NCBI RefSeq assembly: GCF_028657905.1 | Contig: NZ_CP117782.1 | Location: forward strand, 496,001 to 560,000 | DNA length: 64,000 bases | DNA from: Burkholderia sp. FERM BP-3421 | GTDB lineage: Bacteria; Pseudomonadota; Gammaproteobacteria; Burkholderiales; Burkholderiaceae | Reading direction: 5' to 3' | Part shown: one piece after another, positions 16,416 through 25,210 of the stretch | How positions within the stretch are numbered: position 1 is the stretch's first letter | Layout of the letters: each line of letters opens with the position of its first letter | Translations under genes and position numbers: made by a program | The notes under the pieces: model-generated | The model's input: the letters and a program-made list of their open reading frames with translations, nothing else | The model's database searches: none | Told to the model about the DNA's origin: nothing

Positions 16416-17315
16416 ATGAGCAATCCTCTCGACACCGCTTTGCTGCATACCTTCGTGACGGTCGCCGACGTGCGCAGTTTCACCGGCGCGGGCCGTCGCT
16501 TGAATCTGAGCCAATCGGCGGTCAGCGCCCAGGTGGTGCGCCTCGAAGAGCAGATCGGCCGCGTGCTGTTCGTGCGCAATACGCGCAGCGTCATGCTGAC
16601 CGAACACGGTCAGACGCTGCTCGGATACGCCCGCGCGATGCTCAACCTGAGCGAGGAGGCCAGGGCGCGCCTGGGCGCGGGCAACGCGTGCGGCGGCAAG
16701 CTGCGCATCGGCGCATCGGAAGATGTCGCGGGCGCATGGCTGCCCGACGTGATGCGGCGCCATGGCGCGGCGCGTCGAGGCTTGCGGCTGGACCTGACGG
16801 TCGACATCGGCGACAGCCTGTTCCAACGCCATGCCGACGGCGATTTCGATCTCGTGATCGGCAGCCGCTGTTCCCCCACCGCCGCGGGCGCGACCTTGTG
16901 GCGCGAGCCGCTCGCCTGGGCATTCGCGCAACACGAGCCGCTTCCCGAGGGCGAGGTGCCGCTCGCGTGCTTCCCCGATCCGTGTCCGTACCGCGAGTCG
17001 GCCATCAAGGCGCTCGCATTGGCCGGCATGCCGTATCGGATTGCCTGCGAAAGCCCGAGCGTGACGGGCATCCGGGCATTCGCGCGGGCCGGCATCGCCA
17101 TCGCGCCGGTGCCGCGCAACGCGATCGACGATGCGCTGCGCGAATTGGGCGCGGCCGAGGGCTTGCCGGCGCTGCCGGAGATTGAATTCGTCATGGCCTA
17201 CGACGCCAAGGCGCCGGCGGCCGTCGAATTCGCCGGGACGATCTTCGACGAGGTCGCCGCTCGAACGGGAGCGGGCAAGCGCAATCAGGGCGCGGCGAGA
17301 CGCGCCCGCGCCTGA
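16416..17315 (+). CDS. LysR-family transcriptional regulator
   Basis: The 299-residue protein has an N-terminal winged helix-turn-helix (TALLHTFVTVADVRSFTGAG, then LNLSQSAVSAQVVRLEEQIG, about 7-50). A LysR substrate-binding domain follows, starting at GGKLRIGASEDVAG (about residue 90). The length is typical. It is divergent from the azoreductase gene and sits over an inverted-repeat operator, so it most likely controls azoR and itself in response to an unknown quinone or electrophile-type signal. The C-terminal tail is basic and Ala-rich. Confidence 0.93.
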   Translation: MSNPLDTALLHTFVTVADVRSFTGAGRRLNLSQSAVSAQVVRLEEQIGRVLFVRNTRSVMLTEHGQTLLGYARAMLNLSEEARARLGAGNACGGKLRIGASEDVAGAWLPDVMRRHGAARRGLRLDLTVDIGDSLFQRHADGDFDLVIGSRCSPTAAGATLWREPLAWAFAQHEPLPEGEVPLACFPDPCPYRESAIKALALAGMPYRIACESPSVTGIRAFARAGIAIAPVPRNAIDDALRELGAAEGLPALPEIEFVMAYDAKAPAAVEFAGTIFDEVAARTGAGKRNQGAARRARA

Positions 17316-17517
17316 CGCGGGATCGCGTTCGGCGAGGACACTGCTGCGAGGGGAGGTGTGCGGTGTTCGCCGAGGCGCGTTGCACGATGCGCCCGTTGCT
17401 CGCGGTCGTCGTGCTCGATGTGGCCGCGGTGGCCGCGGTGGCGGGATGCGCTGTCGGGCATCGAGTCGGTGGGCGCGTACCGAACGTGGGCCGCCCGGAT
17501 TGGCGGCGCGGCGCGCG

Positions 17518-17946
17518 TCAGGGCTGCGCGACGCGCTGGAGTTCGTAGGGCAGCGTGCTGTCGATGTGCTTGCCTTCCTGGTCCAGCATGCGGATCCGGT
17601 CGGGCGACAGCACCTCGAAGCGCGCGCGCGCTTCCGATGCGGCATGCTCGGACGCCAGGCGGATGTTCTGTCCGTCGAGCGACCATTTGCCTTTCATGGC
17701 CTCCGGCGTCGAGGATTGCGCGGTGCCTTCGTACTGCTCGACCAGCGTGTAGCTGCCGTCGTGCGTGAGCGTAAGCGTGGTCTTGATGCCCGCGCAGTCG
17801 GCGCACGGCAAGGTGCCTTCGAAACGGCCGGCCGCGAGCGCCGCGGTGGTTTGCGCGCCGGCGTCGGTCGCGGCGCGTTCATGGCAAGCGCCGAGTACCG
17901 AGAGGCTCAGGGCGATCAGGGTCGTGGAAAGAAGCGTCGATTTCAA
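17518..17946 (-). CDS. NlpE-like outer-membrane lipoprotein
   Basis: The 142-residue protein has a lipoprotein signal peptide ending LSVLGAC (lipidated Cys at 21). An NlpE N-terminal domain follows, recognised from RFEGTLPCADCAGI with the conserved CxxC at 48-51, then TLTLTHDGSYTLVEQY and KGKWSLDGQNI. NlpE in E. coli senses surface contact, copper and envelope faults; single-domain forms like this are common in beta-proteobacteria and are mostly uncharacterised. The start codon is TTG (CAA on the plus strand at 17944-17946) supported by GAGGT five bases upstream. No operon partner is adjacent. Confidence 0.85.
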   Translation of the reverse strand: MKSTLLSTTLIALSLSVLGACHERAATDAGAQTTAALAAGRFEGTLPCADCAGIKTTLTLTHDGSYTLVEQYEGTAQSSTPEAMKGKWSLDGQNIRLASEHAASEARARFEVLSPDRIRMLDQEGKHIDSTLPYELQRVAQP

Positions 17947-18642
17947 TGCGGACCTCGTTGCGATGAGTGGATCATGCTGTCCGCATGATATTCAGATTTG
18001 TAAGGAGTGCGTGTCAGATTTTGTAAGAAGCGTCCGCGCTTCGTTACGTTCCGGCGTGGGATCTTTATCGACCCAGGGCAGCTTCGTGCACTTGAGCCGA
18101 TGCGTTGCGTTCCGCATTCGGCGGACTGCTTTGGCAAGCGGGCGTGCATTTGATGATCGCCGCCGCCGTGTTGTACCGCCACGGTATCGATCGGCAGGTG
18201 CGCATCGTCAAAGCGTTGCGCGACGCCGGCTTCGGGTGGCGCTGCTTCGTGCCGGTCGATCCTGACTGTGACCGCCTGCCGCATCCGTCGGCCGGAAACG
18301 ACCGGCGTTTGCCCGCGCTTGTCACGCACGTTGAGTCGCGAGTCCGCGAAATCCCATCGATCGAGGTATCGACGCACGTTGCAGGATGGTGCGCGTCGGT
18401 TTTTGATTCGAGGTTGATTTATTGAATTGAACGAAGAAGGAGGCTTGAATGAAGGCGAATGAATGATCGTTGTCGGATCATTTGCATGGCTTTTGTAAAT
18501 CAATAATTTCTACAATGCAATTCGTGGAAAAAATAACGCATGAGATCCGACGATATTGTGATAGGAAATATCTCGCGTCGGATCCAATGAGGCGGGATGG
18601 CGAGGAAACGTACACTCCTTCATGAAAGAAGACATTTAATAT
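17947..18642. other. Gene-free, increasingly AT-rich stretch
   Basis: About 700 bases without a convincing gene. The final 230 bases are much more AT-rich than the surroundings and end exactly where the truncated monooxygenase frame opens. A short open start (ATG at 18622, five codons, then TAA) lies at the junction. The pattern suggests a recombination or deletion breakpoint near 18640. Confidence 0.55.
18544..18584. promoter_or_regulatory. Imperfect inverted repeat (operator or hairpin)
   Basis: GATCCGACG (18544-18552) is a perfect inverted copy of CGTCGGATC (18576-18584). Inside it, ATATT and AATAT extend the stem. It lies about 60 bases upstream of the monooxygenase frame. It could be an operator for a dimeric repressor or a transcript hairpin. 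Confidence 0.5.
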
Positions 18643-19911
18643 GTGATCGGCGCCGACGGCGCGCGCAGCCAGGTCGCCGCCGATGCGAACCTGCCGATGA
18701 CGGGCAAGGAGAACCAGGCCGGCTGCATCAACATCTTCTTCGACGCGGACCTCGCGCCGCTCGTCGAGCACCGGCCGAGCGCGATCTTCCTGATCTTCAG
18801 CCGCGCGGCGCTGGCGGGCGGGATCGGCGTCGGCGCATTGCGGATGGTGCGCCCGTGGCACGAATGGCTCGGCGTGTGGAACTACGACATCGATCGTCCG
18901 CCGCCGAAGCTGAACGGCGACGAGGCGACCGCGATCCTCCGGCAGATGATCGGCGACTACGATACCGAGATCCAGGTGCGTTCGATCTCGACCTGGACCG
19001 TGAACAGCCGCTACGCGACGCGCTATTCGAACGGCCGGATGTTCTGCGTCGGCGACGCGGTGCATCGCCATCCGCCCAACAACGGCCTCGGCTCGAACAC
19101 CTCGATTCAGGATTCCTACAACCTGGCGTGGAAGCTCGCCTACGTGATCAAGGGGCAGGCCGATGCGGGCCTGCTCGACACCTACAGCGACGAGCGCGCG
19201 CCGGTCGGGCGCGGGATCGTCGAGCGGGCGATGAAGAGCATCGACGAGAGCCGCACGCTCAGCGCGGCGCTCGGCCTCGACCGCGCGGGCGCGATGGACG
19301 AGGACTATCTCACGCTCGGCGGCGAGGCGGGGCAGCGCCGGCGCGAGCAGTTCTATGTCGCGCTGCGCGCGAAGAACTATGAATTCAACGGGCACGGCAC
19401 GGAGCTTAACCACCTGTACCGTTCAGGCGCGATCGCGCCCGATGCGCTGGAGCCCGCCCCCGCCGAGGATCCGGATCTCCTTCATCGCTTCCATTCGGCG
19501 TTCGTCGCGGGCGCGCGCGTGCCGCATGTGTGGCTGTCGCTGCGCGGCAAGGAAGTGTCGTCGCTCGATCTGGTCGGGCGCGGTGCGTTCACGGTGCTGA
19601 CGGGCATCGCCGGACGCGCGTGGGCGCTGGCCGCGAAGCGCTGCGCGACGGAGATCGGCCTGCCGGTGCGCGCGAGCGTGATCGGCCCGGGCGAGGCGGT
19701 CGAGGATCTGTACGGCGACCTCTATGCGCGCTGCGGCTTCGACGAATCGTCGTGCGTGCTGGTCCGGCCCGACGGCCATATCGCCTGGATCGGCACGTCG
19801 CCTGGCGACGAGGCGGCCTGCGCGGCGCGCCTGCGCGCGGTGCTGCAGCAGCTGCTCGGCCTGCCGCAGGCGGCGGCGCGCGCCGTGCAGCCGGCGTCGG
19901 CGGTGCATTGA
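18643..19911 (+). pseudogene. FAD-dependent aromatic monooxygenase (TfdB/phenol hydroxylase type), 5'-truncated
   Basis: About 422 residues are readable. VIGADGARS at the very start is the conserved mid-protein DG motif, followed by GDAVHRHPPNNGLGSN (about 137-152), the second FAD-binding motif. The C-terminal thioredoxin-like domain ends the protein. Relatives are near 590 residues, so about 160 N-terminal residues, including the Rossmann GxGxxG dinucleotide site, are missing. A TAA stop lies two codons before the first usable GTG, so the frame cannot extend. Without the N-terminal FAD site the product should be inactive. It heads a patch with a cupin, an SDR and a transporter, so the intact ancestor likely hydroxylated a phenolic compound. 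Confidence 0.8.
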
Positions 19912-19965
19912 GCCGTCGGGCCGTTGCGCATGACCGCATTTCATCCGCTTCACGGAGACTCGAAG

Positions 19966-20406
19966 ATGACTCAGACGTCTTATTCGTCGAAAGACTTTGC
20001 GATCGTGCCGGACACGCTGACGGCGTCCGCGCCCGAGCGACTCGTCCATCGCGACGTGCTGGCCTCGGCGGCGACGGATTTCAGCCGCGCGCGCCGGCAC
20101 GCGGTGGGCGTGGTCGACCTGCCGAGCCGGACCATCAGCATGACGCTCGGCGGGTTGGAGCCTGGCCAGTCGACGCGCCTGCACCGGCACAGCTACGAAA
20201 CGCTGATCTACGTGGTGCGCGGCGCGGGGCACTCGGTGATCGGCGATGCGCGGATCACGTGGCGGGGCGGCGATGCGTTCTACGTCCCGACCTGGGCATG
20301 GCACCAGCACTGCAACGACAGCGACAGCGACGACGCGCTGTACGTGGCGTGCGAGAACGCGCCGCTGTTGCAGAACCTCGGCGTCGCGTTGCGCGAAGAG
20401 CAGTGA
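19966..20406 (+). CDS. Single-domain cupin protein
   Basis: The 146-residue protein has one cupin barrel: the metal-site motif G-x5-HxH-x4-E appears as STRLHRHSYETLIYVVRG (about 66-83), and the second motif as GDAFYVPTWAWHQHCN (about 101-116). Two His, a Glu and a later His can bind Fe or Mn. Small cupins of this kind next to flavin hydroxylases often act as dioxygenases, isomerases or decarboxylases on ring products; the actual reaction here is unknown. The ATG at 19966 is preceded by CGGAGA. It lies 54 bases after the truncated monooxygenase and 41 bases before the SDR gene. Confidence 0.88.
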   Translation: MTQTSYSSKDFAIVPDTLTASAPERLVHRDVLASAATDFSRARRHAVGVVDLPSRTISMTLGGLEPGQSTRLHRHSYETLIYVVRGAGHSVIGDARITWRGGDAFYVPTWAWHQHCNDSDSDDALYVACENAPLLQNLGVALREEQ

Positions 20407-20447
20407 GCGGCGCGACGCGCCGATCTCGATCAATCCAGGGAGGGGGC

Positions 20448-21194
20448 ATGGGCAGGCTGAACGGAAAGTATGCGCTGGTCACGGGCGGCACGACGGGCAT
20501 CGGGCTGGAGACGGCCCGACAGTTTCTCGAGGAGGGCGCGATCGTCGCGCTCACCGGGCAGAACGCCGACACGCTCGCGGCGGCGGAGCGCCGCTTCGGG
20601 CGCGACGTCTGGGTGATCCGCAGCGACGCCGGTTCGGTCGTCGCGCAGCGCGCGCTCGCGGACACGCTGCGCACGCGCTGGCCGCACGTCGATGCGCTGT
20701 TCGTCAACGCAGGCATCGTCACGAGCCACGCGCTCGACGCGGAGCGCGAGGACAGCTATGACCGACTGATGGCGATCAACGTGAAGGGGCCGCTGTTCCT
20801 GATCCAGGCGCTGGCGCCGCTGATGGCGGCCCCGTCCTCGATCATCCTGTGCGGCTCGGTCAGCGGGCACCTCGGGCGCAGCGGCGTGAGCGCGGCCTAT
20901 GCGATGAGCAAGGCCGCGCTGTTGTCGATGGGGCGCGTGCTGGCGGGCGAATTCACGGACCGGCGGATCCGCGTCAACAGCATCAGCCCCGGGCCGATCC
21001 GCACGCCCGCGTTCGACAAGCTCGGCATCGGCAATACCGAACGCGTATTCGAGGAGGTCAGCGCGATGATTCCGGCCGGTCGGGTCGGCGCGCCGGAGGA
21101 CGTGGCGAAGGCCGCCGTCTACCTGGCCTCAGACGAGTCGAGCTTCCTGCTCGGCGCCGAGATCGTCGTCGACGGCGGCATGATTCACGTGTGA
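20448..21194 (+). CDS. Short-chain dehydrogenase/reductase (SDR)
   Basis: The 248-residue protein is a classical SDR: YALVTGGTTGIGLETARQFL (residues 8-27) holds the TGxxxGIG cofactor loop, NAGI is the structural motif, and the catalytic Ser (SVSGHLG) and YAMSK (Tyr-x3-Lys) follow. The end (SFLLGAEIVVDGGMIHV) is the usual family end. It oxidises or reduces an alcohol/ketone with NAD(P). The ATG follows GGAGGGGG. It is the third gene of the patch after the monooxygenase remnant and cupin. Its last 66 bases overlap the convergent LysR gene. Confidence 0.93.
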   Translation: MGRLNGKYALVTGGTTGIGLETARQFLEEGAIVALTGQNADTLAAAERRFGRDVWVIRSDAGSVVAQRALADTLRTRWPHVDALFVNAGIVTSHALDAEREDSYDRLMAINVKGPLFLIQALAPLMAAPSSIILCGSVSGHLGRSGVSAAYAMSKAALLSMGRVLAGEFTDRRIRVNSISPGPIRTPAFDKLGIGNTERVFEEVSAMIPAGRVGAPEDVAKAAVYLASDESSFLLGAEIVVDGGMIHV

Positions 21195-22094
21195 CAGCGC
21201 GGGGGTGGGCGTCGTGAACAGGTTCGCGTGCAGGAATTCGACGAACGCCCGCAGCTTGGGCGTCGGATGCTTGCCGGATGGCCACAGCACGCGGAACACG
21301 CCGGCATTTTGCGTGTACGCGTCGAGCACGACCTGCAATTCGCCCGCGGCGAGCGCGCCGCGGACCGCGAAGTCCGGCAGGCACGCGATGCCGTGGCCGG
21401 CCTTCGCGGCATGCAGCAGGGTTTCGATGTTGTTGCAGGTCATGCGCGCCGGCAGCTGCAGGCTGTCGTCGGGCGAGTCGGTGCTGAGCGGCCACTTCTC
21501 GAGCTTGCCGGTGGTGGGGAAGCGGTGCTGGAGGCAATCGTGCCCGCACAGCTCGGCGGGCCGCCGGGGCACGCCCTTGCGCGCGAAGTAGTCGGGCGAG
21601 CCGACCAGCAGCAGGCGGTAGGCGCCCAGCTCGCGCGACATCAGCCGCGAATCGTTGAGCGCGCCGGTGCGTACCGCGGCGTCGAAGCCTTCGTCGATCA
21701 GGTCGACGAGCCGGTCGGTGAAGTCGATGTCGAGTTCGATCTCGGGGTAGCGCCGCATGAACGCGGCGATGACGGGCAGCATCAGGTCGCGCACGAGCGG
21801 CAGGCTGACGCGGAACTTGCCGCGCGGGGCGTCGAGCGTATGCGATAGCTCGGATTCCGCCGCTGCGGCTTCCGCGAGGATGTGTTGGCAGCGCTTCAGG
21901 TAGAGCGCGCCTTCGGCGGTCAGGTTCATGCTGCGGGTACTGCGATGCAGCAGCCGGACGCCCAGGCGTTTTTCCAGGCGCGCGATGCTCTTGCCGACCG
22001 CGGACGCGGACAGCCCGAGCTGCTGGCCGGCGCCCACGTAGCTGCGCGTTTCGGCGACCTGTACGAAGACGGTGATGCCACTCAGCTTATCCAT
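21129..22094 (-). CDS. LysR-family transcriptional regulator
   Basis: The 321-residue protein starts with a LysR helix-turn-helix (ITVFVQVAETRSYVGAGQQL, LGLSASAVGKSIARLEKRLG, about 7-45). The effector domain starts with PRGKFRVSLPLVRDLMLP near residue 90. It belongs to the subgroup resembling PA0477/DmlR-like regulators. It is divergent from the MFS transporter gene (217 bases apart) and convergent with the SDR gene, overlapping it by 66 bases. The C-terminal tail (HAAVDDDLGAEQEARLV) is longer than usual, perhaps because a normal stop was lost. It likely controls the transporter and perhaps the catabolic patch. Confidence 0.92.
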   Translation of the reverse strand: MDKLSGITVFVQVAETRSYVGAGQQLGLSASAVGKSIARLEKRLGVRLLHRSTRSMNLTAEGALYLKRCQHILAEAAAAESELSHTLDAPRGKFRVSLPLVRDLMLPVIAAFMRRYPEIELDIDFTDRLVDLIDEGFDAAVRTGALNDSRLMSRELGAYRLLLVGSPDYFARKGVPRRPAELCGHDCLQHRFPTTGKLEKWPLSTDSPDDSLQLPARMTCNNIETLLHAAKAGHGIACLPDFAVRGALAAGELQVVLDAYTQNAGVFRVLWPSGKHPTPKLRAFVEFLHANLFTTPTPALSHVNHAAVDDDLGAEQEARLV

Positions 22095-22310
22095 GGCCCT
22101 TCCAGTGCGGAATATATTTCCCGTGACAAAGGAATCATATGTGATTTTTCTTCCGTGCCGAATCTCGTACGCTTGGGGTGAACCGGTTGAAGCGGTTTCC
22201 AGGCAATGCGCGCATTGGCATGCGCGGTTCCGCCGGGCATGCGAGCCAGCGCGCGGAACCTCATCTCTCTTCCGTTCCCGATCCGCAGTGAATTCTACGA
22301 GCCAATTTTT

Positions 22311-23873
22311 ATGAGCCAATCCGAGCTGCATTCGAACCGGGGTCCAGCGAACCTGCTGTTGCTGACGGCGTGCATGACCGCCGTGCTGATCCCGCTCAGC
22401 ATCGCGGGGCCCGTCGTGACCGTTCCATCGATCAATCGCTTGCTGGGCGGCACGGCGGTCGAGCTGAACTGGGTATCCAATGCCTATCTGCTGACCTACG
22501 GCAGCGCGACGATGGCGGCGGGCAGTCTCGCCGACGTCTATGGCCGCAAGCTGCTGTGGCTGCTCGGCATGCTTGCCTACGTGCTCGTGACGGCCGCGAT
22601 CCCGTTCGCGCCGAGCGTGCTCGCGCTCGACGTGCTGCGCCTCGTGCAGGGGCTCGGCGCGGCCGCGGCATTTGCGGGCGCGATGGCCACGCTTGCGCAG
22701 GAATTCCACGGACGCGACCGCACTAAGGTGTTCAGCATGATCGGCACGACCTTCGGGCTCGGCGCCGCGTTCGGCCCATTGGTCGCGGGCTTCCTGGTCG
22801 ACACGCTCGGCTGGCAGTGGGTATTCTGGCTGCCTGCGCTGCTCGGCGTGCTGGTGGTGCTGTTCGTGCAGGTCGCCGCGCGCGAGTCGCGCGACCCGAA
22901 TGCGGCCGGGCTCGACTGGCCCGGCGCGATCAGCTTCACGACCACGCTCGGGCTGTTCACCTACGCGATCCTGCTCGTGCCGGAGAACGGCTGGGGCAGC
23001 CGCGTCGTGATCGGCGCATTGCTGGTGTCGGCCGTGCTGCTCGCGATTTTCATCGTGATCGAAACCCGCGTGCGCCGGCCGATGCTCGATCTGTCGCTGT
23101 TCCGCAGCGCGCGTTTCATCGGCGTGCAGGTGCTCGCGGCCGCGCCGGCCTATACCTATGTGGTGCTGATCCTGCTGCTGCCGACGCGCCTGATGGGCAT
23201 CGACGGCCAGAGCGCGTTCGAGGCCGGGCGTTTCATGATCGCGCTGTCCGCGCCGCTGCTGGTGCTGCCGTTCGTCGCGGCATATCTCGCACGCTGGTTC
23301 ACGGCCGGCGTGATCTCCGGGGTCGGCCTGCTGATCGCGGCGGTTGGCCTCGGTTGGCTCGGCGTCGCGATGGCGTCGGGCACGCTCGCGAACGCGGTCG
23401 CGCCGCTCGTCGTGATCGGGGTCGGCATCGGCCTGCCGTGGGGGCTGATGGATGGGATGGCGGTCAGCGTCGTCGAGAAGGAGCGCGCGGGCATGGCCAC
23501 CGGCATCTTCAACGCGGTGCGGCTTGCTGCGGATGGCGTGGCGATCGCGGTGGTCGGTGCGATCCTGTCGGCGCGGATCTTCGATACGCTCGGTCGTGGG
23601 GCGATCGCCGGCGCGCAGCCCGAGGTGCTGAAGGAGGCGGCGAACCGGCTCGCGATCTCGGATGTTGCGCACGCAACCTCCTTGCTGCCGGGGGCGACGC
23701 GCTCGCTGCTGCTGCAGGCCTATAACGGCGCTTTCGAATTCCAGTTCTATCTGCTGGCCGCGGCGGCCGTCGTCACGGCGTTCGTCGTGTTCGCCGCGCT
23801 GGGCTCGGTCCGGACGCACGAGGAGGCCGACGTGTCGTTGCCCGATGCGTCCTTGAGTAAAGACGCCGGTTGA
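22311..23873 (+). CDS. MFS transporter, DHA2-like drug/metabolite exporter
   Basis: The 520-residue membrane protein has about 14 hydrophobic helices, as in the DHA2 (14-TM) group. Signatures are LNWVSNAYLLTYGSATMAAG, the motif-A-like GSLADVYGRKLLW (about 70-82), and AATFAGAMATLAQEFHGRDR-type sequence with FGLGAAFGPLVAGFLVDTLGW, the antiporter motif C region. These proteins export drugs or metabolites using the proton gradient. The ATG at 22311 was chosen over upstream alternatives because the protein then begins just before TM1. It is divergent from the LysR gene, its likely regulator. Confidence 0.9.
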   Translation: MSQSELHSNRGPANLLLLTACMTAVLIPLSIAGPVVTVPSINRLLGGTAVELNWVSNAYLLTYGSATMAAGSLADVYGRKLLWLLGMLAYVLVTAAIPFAPSVLALDVLRLVQGLGAAAAFAGAMATLAQEFHGRDRTKVFSMIGTTFGLGAAFGPLVAGFLVDTLGWQWVFWLPALLGVLVVLFVQVAARESRDPNAAGLDWPGAISFTTTLGLFTYAILLVPENGWGSRVVIGALLVSAVLLAIFIVIETRVRRPMLDLSLFRSARFIGVQVLAAAPAYTYVVLILLLPTRLMGIDGQSAFEAGRFMIALSAPLLVLPFVAAYLARWFTAGVISGVGLLIAAVGLGWLGVAMASGTLANAVAPLVVIGVGIGLPWGLMDGMAVSVVEKERAGMATGIFNAVRLAADGVAIAVVGAILSARIFDTLGRGAIAGAQPEVLKEAANRLAISDVAHATSLLPGATRSLLLQAYNGAFEFQFYLLAAAAVVTAFVVFAALGSVRTHEEADVSLPDASLSKDAG

Positions 23874-23889
23874 GCGTCGTCCAGGCGTA

Positions 23890-23936
23890 GGCGGCGCGGT
23901 CGGGCCGGGTTCCGAGGGGCGCCCGGCCGCGCCGCC
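23890..23936 (+). terminator. Hairpin after the MFS gene
   Basis: GGCGGCGCGG-TCGGGC pairs with GCCCGG-CCGCGCCGCC across a loop of about 15 bases, directly after the MFS stop. It has no T tract, so termination strength is uncertain. Confidence 0.45.
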
Positions 23937-24031
23937 GATGAGGGCGCCTGAAGCGGCGGCGTGGCCGCCTGCCTCGCCCGGACGACGGGCGGGGATTCGT
24001 CATGTAAACCACAAAAACAACGAGACATATC

Positions 24032-25168
24032 ATGGAATACGTGCAAGAGAAGTGCGTCGAGGCGCGCGCCGCACCGCGCATGCCTTTGCCGACCCCCGAG
24101 GGCGGCGGGCGCGGGCTCGGCGAGCGGCCTGCCTGGATGGGCGGCACGTTCGACGGCTATCGTTTTTCCACGCGGGACTATCCGAGCGGGCAGCGCTTCG
24201 AATCGTGGGCCGAGCACAATCGCCTGCGCGAACTGACGATGTGCGACGAGTCGGACGACGGCTTCGCGTTCGATCAGGCGGATGTGCCGTTCGGCCAGAT
24301 GCTGCTCGGCTTCCGGCGCTTCGCGAGCAGCGCGGCGGCCGCGCCGTCGAGCTATCGCTTCGTGCGGACGACGACGCTGATCCGGCAGGACGGCTTCGAT
24401 TTCTTCTACCTGCTGCTGAACTGCAACGACACGGTGCGCTACGAAATCGACGGGCAGGGGCGCGAACAACCGCATTCGTGCCTTGCGCTGCTGGACATGT
24501 CGAAGCCCTTCAGCGCGACCGTGCCGGAGGGCGAATCGCTGATTCTCACCGTGCCGCGCAGCATGATTCCCGTCTCGGCGAGCGTGCTGCACGGCCGGAT
24601 CCTGAACTGCCACGCGAGCCTGCTGCTCATGAGTCAGCTGCAGCTGGCCGCGCGCTACCTGCCGGTGCTGCGTGCGGAACAGATCGCGCACATCGCGCAG
24701 GGCGTGCTGAACCTGCTGCATGCGGTGTTCACGCCCGGCGCGGACGTGGCCGAGCAGTCGCCTTACGGCGCCGAACATCTGCAACACGAGCGGGCGAAGC
24801 AGTACATCGAGGCGAATCTCGATTCGCCCGATCTCAAGGTCGAGCAGATCTGCCGCGAGGTGGGGCTGTCGCGCTCGGCGCTGTACCGGCTGTTCGCGCC
24901 GATGGACGGCGTGGCCACCTATATCCGGCGGCGCCGGCTCATCAAGATTCGCGGCCATCTGCTCGCGCATCAGGCGTCGCACCGGACCATTTCCGAACTG
25001 GCCTACCGGTATGGGTTCAACAGCCCGACGCAGTTCTGTCGCGCGTACAAGCAGTATTTCGGCTATACGCCGCGGGAAAGCCGGTCGCTGGGCCTGGGCG
25101 GTCGCTGGACGGGGCTCGTCGATCCGTCGCGCGACTATGGCGCGTGGTTGCGCGCGAGCGGCGTGTGA
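24032..25168 (+). CDS. AraC-family transcriptional regulator
   Basis: The 378-residue protein has an N-terminal domain of the AraC-binding-like type (SYRFVRTTTLIRQDGFDFFY region). At about residues 255-355 it has an AraC double helix-turn-helix: LKVEQICREVGLSRSALYRL and ISELAYRYGFNSPTQFCRAY, then FGYTPRESR. The length and layout resemble ligand-binding AraC activators of catabolic genes. The start ATG follows an AT-rich stretch (ACAAAAACAACGAG). It lies downstream of the MFS gene on the same strand but beyond a hairpin, so it is probably a separate transcript. Its target is not evident. Confidence 0.9.
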   Translation: MEYVQEKCVEARAAPRMPLPTPEGGGRGLGERPAWMGGTFDGYRFSTRDYPSGQRFESWAEHNRLRELTMCDESDDGFAFDQADVPFGQMLLGFRRFASSAAAAPSSYRFVRTTTLIRQDGFDFFYLLLNCNDTVRYEIDGQGREQPHSCLALLDMSKPFSATVPEGESLILTVPRSMIPVSASVLHGRILNCHASLLLMSQLQLAARYLPVLRAEQIAHIAQGVLNLLHAVFTPGADVAEQSPYGAEHLQHERAKQYIEANLDSPDLKVEQICREVGLSRSALYRLFAPMDGVATYIRRRRLIKIRGHLLAHQASHRTISELAYRYGFNSPTQFCRAYKQYFGYTPRESRSLGLGGRWTGLVDPSRDYGAWLRASGV

Positions 25169-25210
25169 GGGCGGTGCGAGCGCGGTGGGGGCGACGCGCT
25201 CGCGCGGCGT

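Noticed and set aside
17363..17548. Small lipoprotein-like gene
   Set aside because: It has no good ribosome site, its tail is antisense to the nlpE end, and the protein has no recognisable domain.
18105..18425. 106-residue plus-strand gene
   Set aside because: No ribosome site, no family, and the opposite strand is equally open; best treated as intergenic.
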